Shown here piece after piece: positions 58,091 through 64,000 of a stretch of DNA of 64,000 nt. Source of the DNA: Desnuesiella massiliensis (GTDB taxonomy: Bacteria; Bacillota; Clostridia; Clostridiales; Clostridiaceae); contig NZ_LN879456.1 in NCBI RefSeq assembly GCF_001403615.1, forward strand, positions 1 through 64,000, written 5' to 3'. Below the pieces are notes generated by a model. That model did no database searches, was not told the DNA's origin, and saw only the letters and a program-made list of their open reading frames with translations. Both the position numbers and the translations under genes were made by a program. Numbering within the stretch: position 1 is the stretch's first letter; every line of letters begins with the position of its first letter.

Positions 58091-59980
58091 ATGGCTGAAA
58101 ATGCATTATTTATAACGCTGCTGCCACTTTTGTCTTTTATCATAATTGTCTTTTTAACAAAAAGGGCTAAAATGGTAAGTGCGTTGGTAGCATTAACTGC
58201 AGTAGGTACCTCTGCACTGCTTTCAGTAAGAGTTCTGATTAATATGTTACGCGGAGCAAAACCGCAGGAATTGTCAGTTGATTGGCTAAATATTCCATCG
58301 ATGGGAGCATTTAAGGGACTTAAAATACAGATGGGAATTCTGGTAGATCCACTTTCTTCACTGATGCTTGTGATAGTTACCTTTGTTGCAACACTGGTAA
58401 TTCTATATTCCATAGGATATATGAAGGGAGACAATGGATTTTCCCGTTATTTCGCATATATATCCCTGTTTACTTTTTCAATGTTGGTTCTTGTTATATC
58501 AAGTAATTACTTCCAGATGTTTGCAGGTTGGGAGCTGGTAGGGCTTTGTTCCTATCTTTTAATAGGCTTTTGGTTTCATAAGCCCGCTGCTGCTAATGCA
58601 AGCAAAAAGGCATTTATAACTAACCGATGGGCAGATTTTGGATTTATGATCGGTATAATTTTATTATTTGTTAAGTTTGGAACTTTTAATTTTGGAGAAC
58701 TTGCGGCATTGATAGAAGGATCAAAGGGAACAGTTTCTCTAATTCTTATAGCTGCGCTGATATTTATAGGGCCTATCGGAAAATCCGCTCAGTTTCCACT
58801 GCATGTATGGCTTCCGGACGCAATGGAAGGTCCAACTCCGGTAAGTGCGCTCATTCATGCGGCAACAATGGTTGCAGCAGGTGTGTATCTTATAGCCAGA
58901 GGATTTATTTTATTTGAAAGTGCTAATACCATACTTCTTGCAATGGCATATATAGGAGGATTTACTGCAATTTTTGCAGCCTCAATAGCTATTGTGCAGA
59001 AGGACATAAAGAGAATTCTTGCCTTTTCAACCCTAAGTCAACTTGGATATATGGTTATGGCTATGGGGCTTGGAAGTTTAACTGCTGGAATGTTCCACCT
59101 TACAACCCATGCTTTTTTTAAAGCACTGTTGTTTCTTGGAGCAGGAAGTGTCATTCATGCAGTTGAAGAGCAGAATATCTTTAAAATGGGTGCACTGAAG
59201 AAAAAAATGCCCATTACTACCTGGACCTTTGTGATAGGATCTTTTGCGCTGGCAGGTATTTTTCCTCTGTCAGGGTTCTGGAGTAAGGATGAAATATTAA
59301 GTGCGGCATTATCAAATGGACATATAGGCTTATACATTATAGGAACCGTAGTAGCTTTTATGACTGCCTTTTATATGTTCAGGCTGATTTTTGTAGCTTT
59401 CTTTGGAAAGAAACGTTCAGAATATCATGCCCATGAATCCGGTTGGGTTATGACTCTTCCGCTTATAATATTAGCGATATTGTCCATATTTAGTGGATTT
59501 ATAAATTCGCCCTGGTTCTATAATACTTTTGGACAAAGCTTTGGTACGTTTATCTTCTTTGGTGAAGCTGAGATTCCACAGATCAATATGATTGTAGCTA
59601 GTATATCTACCATAGCTGCACTTTCTGGAATTTTTACAGCATGGCTTCTATATTATAAAGAGGTTGTAGACACTAAAGATATTGTCAAGAGATGGAATGG
59701 TTTATATAATCTTTTATACAACAAATTCTATGTAGATGAGATATATTCTTGGATTTTCAACAATGTAATGATTGTTGTAGGGAAAATATTAGATTGGATA
59801 GACCATAAGCTAATAGATGAGATATTTGATGGATTTGCTAAATTATTAGGATTTACGGGAAAAAAGGCTCGGGTTATTCAGACAGGCTATTTACAAAGTT
59901 ATGCTTTAGTAATATTTACTGCAGTGGTTATAATTGTAATAGTTATGTCCACTCCTTTACTGGGAGGTGTATTTAAATAA
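58091..59980 (+). CDS. nuoL: NADH-quinone oxidoreductase subunit L
   Basis: This 629-residue antiporter-like subunit has about 15 hydrophobic segments and the long lateral helix near the C-terminus. Conserved features include FAGWELVGLCSYLLIGFWF (key Glu), PLHVWLPDAMEGPTPVSALI and HAATMVAAGVYL, and the lysine-bearing helices AIVQKDIKRILAFSTLSQLG. Its last base is shared with the nuoM start. Confidence 0.95.
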   Translation: MAENALFITLLPLLSFIIIVFLTKRAKMVSALVALTAVGTSALLSVRVLINMLRGAKPQELSVDWLNIPSMGAFKGLKIQMGILVDPLSSLMLVIVTFVATLVILYSIGYMKGDNGFSRYFAYISLFTFSMLVLVISSNYFQMFAGWELVGLCSYLLIGFWFHKPAAANASKKAFITNRWADFGFMIGIILLFVKFGTFNFGELAALIEGSKGTVSLILIAALIFIGPIGKSAQFPLHVWLPDAMEGPTPVSALIHAATMVAAGVYLIARGFILFESANTILLAMAYIGGFTAIFAASIAIVQKDIKRILAFSTLSQLGYMVMAMGLGSLTAGMFHLTTHAFFKALLFLGAGSVIHAVEEQNIFKMGALKKKMPITTWTFVIGSFALAGIFPLSGFWSKDEILSAALSNGHIGLYIIGTVVAFMTAFYMFRLIFVAFFGKKRSEYHAHESGWVMTLPLIILAILSIFSGFINSPWFYNTFGQSFGTFIFFGEAEIPQINMIVASISTIAALSGIFTAWLLYYKEVVDTKDIVKRWNGLYNLLYNKFYVDEIYSWIFNNVMIVVGKILDWIDHKLIDEIFDGFAKLLGFTGKKARVIQTGYLQSYALVIFTAVVIIVIVMSTPLLGGVFK

Positions 59981-61485
59981 TGGGATTTCATATACTTTTT
60001 CTAATATTTTTATCACCAATAATAGGAGCATTGCTGCTTTTATTTGTTCCTCAGAAAAACAACAAGGCTGTAAAAGTAATATCGTTATTTGCTGCTTCCG
60101 CTGCTTTAATATTATCCTTTGTTGCTTACTTTAACTATGATAGTGCTATGGGGGGAATGCAATTCCTTGAACACTATGAATGGGTGCCCCAATTTGGGAT
60201 AAATTTTGACTTAGGTGTTGATGGATTAAGTATGCCATTGGTGCTTCTTACATCAATAATACTATTCAGTGGAGTTTTTGTTTCCTGGAAGCTCGAAAAC
60301 AGAGTAAAAGAATTTTTCTTCTATATGCTTTTACTGGTAGGAGGAGTATTTGGTGTTTTCATCTCAAGAGATTTACTGCTAATGTTCTTATTTATGGAAA
60401 TGGCAGTTATACCTAAGTTCATACTTATCAACGTTTGGGGAAGTAAGAATAAGGAATATGCTGGGATGAAATATACATTATATCTACTTGGAGGCAGCGC
60501 GGTAGCACTTGTGGGAATTATGGCTATATACGCATATGCAGGGGATTCGGTAGCAGGACTTGGGCAATACACCCTTGATATTGTAAAGCTTGCTTCTGTT
60601 AAATATGATGTTCAATTTCAAAAATTCGCATTCTTTGTGTTGATGTTAGGTTTTGGAGTTCTTGTTCCTATGTTTCCTCTTCATAGATGGACACCGGATG
60701 GACACTCAGCAGCTCCAACAGCAATAAGTATGCTCCTTGCGGGTGTTATTATGAAGCTTGGAGGTTATGCACTTATACGTGTAGGTATAAACTTCTTTCC
60801 GGAAGGCGCAGCCTATTGGGCTCCTTTAATTGCAGTACTTGCTACTGTAAATGCTGTGTATGTAGCCTTTGTAGCTATGGTGCAAAAGGATATCAAATAT
60901 GTGGTGGCTAATTCATCGGTAAGTCATATGGGCTATGTACTTATTGGTGTAGCTTCACTTAATACAGTTTCAATAAGCGGTGCTGCGGCACAGATGTTTG
61001 CTCATGGAATCATGGCGGCATTGTTCTTTGCTCTAGTAGGATTAATCTATGAAAAGACACATACGAGAACTATTTCCGATTTTGGTGGACTGGCTCATCA
61101 AATGCCAAGAGTGGCTGCAGCATTTATGATTGCAGGGCTAGCTTCCTTAGGATTACCTGGATTATTTAATTTTGTAGCAGAATTCTCGGTGTTTGTAGGT
61201 GCAATTCAAGTATATCCTGTACTTGCTGTAATTTCTATGTTTGCAATAGTAATAACGGCAATATATGTACTAAGAGTTATACAACAAGTATTTTTTGGAC
61301 CACGGAACACAAATTGGGATGGATTAGAAGATGCGAAGGGTGTTGAAATGATACCTATAATACTATTAAGTGGAACCTTAATAACACTTGGAATTTTCCC
61401 GAAACTTATTATGGATATGATTACCAGTGGAATAGTTCCTATAGCTCAGAAGTTTATCTTATTTGGTATAGGGGGGATTTTTTAA
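59980..61485 (+). CDS. nuoM: NADH-quinone oxidoreductase subunit M
   Basis: This 501-residue antiporter-like subunit has about 14 hydrophobic segments. It shows FDLGVDGLSMPLVLLTSIIL, LFLFMEMAVIPKFILINVWG (key Glu in MEMAVIP) and PLHRWTPDGHSAAPTAISML with AMVQKDIKYVVANSSVSHMG. The start codon overlaps the nuoL stop (TAATG), and the same arrangement joins it to nuoN. Confidence 0.95.
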   Translation: MGFHILFLIFLSPIIGALLLLFVPQKNNKAVKVISLFAASAALILSFVAYFNYDSAMGGMQFLEHYEWVPQFGINFDLGVDGLSMPLVLLTSIILFSGVFVSWKLENRVKEFFFYMLLLVGGVFGVFISRDLLLMFLFMEMAVIPKFILINVWGSKNKEYAGMKYTLYLLGGSAVALVGIMAIYAYAGDSVAGLGQYTLDIVKLASVKYDVQFQKFAFFVLMLGFGVLVPMFPLHRWTPDGHSAAPTAISMLLAGVIMKLGGYALIRVGINFFPEGAAYWAPLIAVLATVNAVYVAFVAMVQKDIKYVVANSSVSHMGYVLIGVASLNTVSISGAAAQMFAHGIMAALFFALVGLIYEKTHTRTISDFGGLAHQMPRVAAAFMIAGLASLGLPGLFNFVAEFSVFVGAIQVYPVLAVISMFAIVITAIYVLRVIQQVFFGPRNTNWDGLEDAKGVEMIPIILLSGTLITLGIFPKLIMDMITSGIVPIAQKFILFGIGGIF

Positions 61486-62912
61486 TGAATTTTAATTCAG
61501 TTTTACTTGAGATACTTATTGCTTCTCTGGGCTTATTACTTCTTGTAATGGGTTTAGTGCTTCCCCGTACTAAAAAATATATAATAGGATATTTTTCAGC
61601 TTTAGGTCTTTTAGGTATATTACTTTTCAGCTTTATATATGATTTCGGACAAGGCTCAAGCTTTTATAAGGGATTATTTGTAAGCGATAGTATGACAGTC
61701 TACTTTAAGCAGCTTTTTATAATATCTGCTATTTTAGTAACCTTAATATCTATAAATTACGTTAAAAAGTTATCAGACAGCAGAAGTGAATATTTTACTA
61801 TTATTATTTTCGCTGTTTTGGGCATGATGGTCATGGCATCAGCTAACGACTTGATTACACTTTATATTGGACTTGAATTAATGTCTATATCTTTTATCAT
61901 ACTTACAGCTTATGATAAGAAAAATATAAAATCAACAGTAGCAGCAACCAAGTATGTATTATTGAGTGCCATGTCCACCGCAGGTCTTTTATATGGAATG
62001 AGCTTACTTTATGGCCTCAGTGGGTCAGTTTCATTTGCAGATATAGTTAGTTATTTAGCAACAGGTAATAATAAGCCTTTAGTAATGCTAGGAAGTATAT
62101 TACTGATAGCGGGCTTTGGTTTTAAAATATCGGTAGTTCCTTTTCATATGTGGTCACCGGATGTTTATGAAGGGGCCCCTACGCCAATTACAGCATTTTT
62201 GGCTGGTGGGTCGAAAATAGCAGCTTTCGCAGTATTGATAAAGCTACTGATGCAAGTGATGCAGCCAAATCACAGCATACTTTTAACTTTAATTGTTGTA
62301 TTAGCAGTACTATCCATTATACTAGGTAATATATTGGCAATACCACAGACTAATATTAAGAGAATGTTGGCCTATTCAAGTATTGCTCATGCGGGTTATA
62401 TACTCATTGGGATAATTGCATATACCAAGACTAGCGTAGGGGCGATGCTGTATTATATACTACTTTATATTTTTGCTAATATGGGTGCTTTTGCATCTAT
62501 TACAACCTTCTACAATCAAACCGGTAAAGAAGATATAAAGGACTTTAGTGGAATGTGGAAGCGCTCACCATTACTTACAGCGTCACTATTGATAAGTCTT
62601 CTATGTTTAGCGGGTATACCACCGGCTGCTGGATTTATAGGAAAGTTTTATTTGTTTTCAGAAGCTGTGAAGCAAGGCTATATATGGCTCGCTTTTATAG
62701 CTATGGGCATGAGTGTAGTCTCTATTTACTATTATATAGTTGTAATTAGAGTAATGCTTATGGATGGAGACTATGATAGTACACCTATAGAGGTTCCTTT
62801 TTCACTAAGAGTTGTGATGATTGTTTCAATAGTAATGATTCTACTAATGGGATTGTATCCTGGTCCAATAACAGAGTGGACTACAGTGATAGCGGGTACC
62901 TTTATTAAATAA
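61485..62912 (+). CDS. nuoN: NADH-quinone oxidoreductase subunit N
   Basis: This 475-residue antiporter-like subunit has about 14 hydrophobic segments with LYIGLELMSISFIILTAYDK, VPFHMWSPDVYEGAPTPITA and LAIPQTNIKRMLAYSSIAHA. It is the last gene of the operon. No clear terminator follows, so some read-through toward the ABC-F leader is possible. Confidence 0.95.
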   Translation: MNFNSVLLEILIASLGLLLLVMGLVLPRTKKYIIGYFSALGLLGILLFSFIYDFGQGSSFYKGLFVSDSMTVYFKQLFIISAILVTLISINYVKKLSDSRSEYFTIIIFAVLGMMVMASANDLITLYIGLELMSISFIILTAYDKKNIKSTVAATKYVLLSAMSTAGLLYGMSLLYGLSGSVSFADIVSYLATGNNKPLVMLGSILLIAGFGFKISVVPFHMWSPDVYEGAPTPITAFLAGGSKIAAFAVLIKLLMQVMQPNHSILLTLIVVLAVLSIILGNILAIPQTNIKRMLAYSSIAHAGYILIGIIAYTKTSVGAMLYYILLYIFANMGAFASITTFYNQTGKEDIKDFSGMWKRSPLLTASLLISLLCLAGIPPAAGFIGKFYLFSEAVKQGYIWLAFIAMGMSVVSIYYYIVVIRVMLMDGDYDSTPIEVPFSLRVVMIVSIVMILLMGLYPGPITEWTTVIAGTFIK

Positions 62913-62938
62913 ACTTTAATAGATAATTGATTTGTTTG

Positions 62939-62967
62939 TTGCATTATGAAAGTTAGTATGATATAAT
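62939..62967 (+). promoter_or_regulatory. Predicted promoter for the ABC-F leader
   Basis: TTGCAT (62939-62944), 17-base spacer, TATAAT (62962-62967). Transcription would start near 62974, about 25 bases before the leader ORF. Confidence 0.7.
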
Positions 62968-62998
62968 TTGAGCAAATATGATGATTGGAGTTGAAAAG

Positions 62999-63019
62999 AT
63001 GATTAATTTTTCTTGCTAG
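62999..63019 (+). CDS. Candidate 6-residue leader peptide MINFSC
   Basis: ATG at 62999 lies 8 bases after GGAG (62987-62990) and is followed by TAG at 63017. The codons TCT TGC lie in region 1 of the attenuator. Short leader ORFs of this kind precede many ABC-F and erm genes and sense ribosome stalling. Confidence 0.65.
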   Translation: MINFSC

Positions 63020-63200
63020 TTTAACAAAGCATAACAAAATTGTGAGTTCCTATAATGTCATTTTTTTGTTGTGCTTATGCAAGAAAGTTAATTGTTTTTT
63101 CACTCAGAAAATATATACTCGACCTGCCCTTAATAGAGGGTTAGATTTGATATGTTTATGAGCTGTAAGAATAATAATTTCTTGCGGCTCTTATTTTTTT
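63009..63200 (+). promoter_or_regulatory. Ribosome-mediated attenuator of the ABC-F gene
   Basis: Region 1 TTTCTTGC (63009-63016) can pair with region 2 GCAAGAAA (63079-63086); an inner stem AAGCATAACAAAA/TTTTTGTTGTGCTT strengthens this long hairpin. The terminator is GAGCTGTAAGAA/TTCTTGCGGCTC (63160-63171 with 63179-63190) followed by TTATTTTTTT. The terminator's 3' arm contains a second copy of TTTCTTGC (63178-63185), identical to region 1, so region 2 can pair with it instead. A ribosome stalled on the leader would free region 2 to block termination. Confidence 0.82.
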
Positions 63201-63234
63201 ACAAATCATGAGAATAAGTAGGAGGGATTATATA

Positions 63235-63340
63235 ATGGATAATAAAGATACTTCGTTAACACATGATAATCTTCATATAGAGCCGGATACTTCGGGCGAC
63301 ATTTATATGGAGTAATACCAGTCGCCTATGTTCCGACTTT
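63235..63340 (+). other. Second short ORF (26 residues) with alternative hairpins before the ABC-F gene
   Basis: ATG 63235 follows GGAGGGATTATATA and encodes a 26-residue acidic peptide (MDNKDTSLTHDNLHIEPDTS then GDIYME), stopping at 63313-63315. Its 3' part contains GGCGAC (63295-63300), which can pair with GTCGCC (63321-63326). That overlaps a second possible stem, AGTCG/CGACT (63320-63324 with 63334-63338). It could be a second control layer or a small protein. Confidence 0.55.
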
Positions 63341-63377
63341 GTTATTTGTACTTTTAATCACAAAGGAGGATAAAAAT

Positions 63378-64000
63378 ATGTCTTTAATAAATGTAACAAA
63401 CCTGACCTTCGCTTATGAAGGCAGTTATGATAATATTTTTGAAAATGTAAACTTTCAAATAGATACCGATTGGAAATTGGGTTTTACCGGAAGAAATGGA
63501 CGAGGAAAAACTACCTTTCTGAATCTTTTACTCGGTAAATATGAATATGCTGGAAATATTTCAGCCAATGTAGCGTTTGAATATTTTCCTTATGAGGTTC
63601 AGGAACAAGAATATTTCACTATAGATATTATAAGAGAAATCAGTCCAAACTCAATGGACTGGGAAATAATGAAAGAATTATCGCTTTTAGATATAGACGA
63701 TGATGTTTTATATAGACAGTTTTGTACGCTATCAAAAGGAGAACAGACCAAGGCATTGCTTGCTGCTATGTTTTTGAAGGAGAATTCCTTCTTACTTATT
63801 GATGAACCTACAAATCATTTGGATGCTGAAGCTAGAAAAAAGCTGAGTAATTACCTTAGAAAAAAGAAAGGATTTATTCTGATTTCACATGATAGGTATT
63901 TTTTAGATAACTGTATTGACCATGTCCTTTCAATAAATAAGACAAATATAGAAATACAAAAAGGTAACTTTTCCGGCTGGTGGGAAAATAAACAAAGGCA
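63378..64000 (+). CDS. Lsa-family ABC-F ribosomal protection protein, partial
   Basis: The first 207 residues are present before the window ends. They show NLTFAYEGSYDNIFENVNFQ, P-loop GFTGRNGRGKTTFLNLLLGK, signature TLSKGEQTKALLAAMFL and Walker B SFLLIDEPTNHLDAEAR, then SHDRYFLDNCIDHVLSINK. This start is characteristic of the Lsa/CplR type of antibiotic-resistance ABC-F proteins, which displace lincosamides, pleuromutilins or streptogramins from the ribosome. It has no membrane segment. CAAAGGAGGATAAAAAT precedes the ATG. Resistance is inferred from the family. Confidence 0.9.
   Translation, partial: MSLINVTNLTFAYEGSYDNIFENVNFQIDTDWKLGFTGRNGRGKTTFLNLLLGKYEYAGNISANVAFEYFPYEVQEQEYFTIDIIREISPNSMDWEIMKELSLLDIDDDVLYRQFCTLSKGEQTKALLAAMFLKENSFLLIDEPTNHLDAEARKKLSNYLRKKKGFILISHDRYFLDNCIDHVLSINKTNIEIQKGNFSGWWENKQR

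Overview
The window is low-GC DNA whose genes, codon use, strong AGGAGG-type ribosome binding sites and gene families (BMP-type nucleoside ABC importer, GPR1/FUN34/YaaH carrier, SMI1/KNR4 protein, Lsa-type ABC-F, guanine riboswitches) point to a Clostridium-like Firmicute chromosome. It splits into a housekeeping right third and an accessory, partly decaying left and middle. No rRNA, tRNA or CRISPR array was seen.

Layout. 1-2.1 kb: the end of an IS200/IS605 element abutting a broken DnaD-domain gene, followed by a phage-type DnaB helicase. 2.3-11.1 kb: a Crp/Fnr-like regulator and a six-gene nucleoside salvage operon (lipoprotein, ATPase, two permeases, nucleoside hydrolase, ADP-ribosylglycohydrolase-fold enzyme). 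11.3-28 kb: single genes and divergent regulator/target pairs (TetR with flavoprotein and MFS pump; HxlR with a GC-rich RidA gene), a guanine deaminase behind two tandem guanine riboswitches, a glycosyltransferase, a PF09818 ATPase, and several gene remnants (thiF, ahpF, Rpn tail, WYL). 28.5-38.7 kb: small stand-alone genes (acetyltransferases, methyltransferases, SMI1/KNR4, P-loop protein, signal peptidase II-like protein), then an ABC exporter behind a leader-peptide attenuator. 38.8-44.4 kb: a somewhat GC-richer MerR/PNPOx/DUF6273 island with duplicated and broken copies. 45-49 kb: an XRE/membrane pair, a putative modified-DNA-reader pair, and a WYL regulator opposite a DHFR-fold enzyme. 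49.3-52.5 kb: an S9 peptidase and an Fe-S aldo/keto reductase. 52.9-62.9 kb: a nuoABCDHIJKLMN operon for an 11-subunit complex I without the NADH module, preceded by a 45-residue ORF. 63-64 kb: an Lsa-family ABC-F gene, cut by the window end, behind an attenuator.

How it fits together. Purine scavenging is one theme: the importer brings in nucleosides, the hydrolase releases bases, and guanine deaminase is under guanine riboswitches whose geometry predicts activation by guanine. The other theme is transcription attenuation. Three loci (PF09818 ATPase, ABC exporter, ABC-F) each show promoter, short leader ORF, mutually exclusive hairpins and a terminator before the main gene, the layout used by antibiotic-responsive genes. 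A dispersed repeat with a short conserved head and a terminator-like hairpin recurs in at least seven intergenic regions, often between convergent genes. These regulatory readings come from base pairing visible in the sequence; none has been tested.
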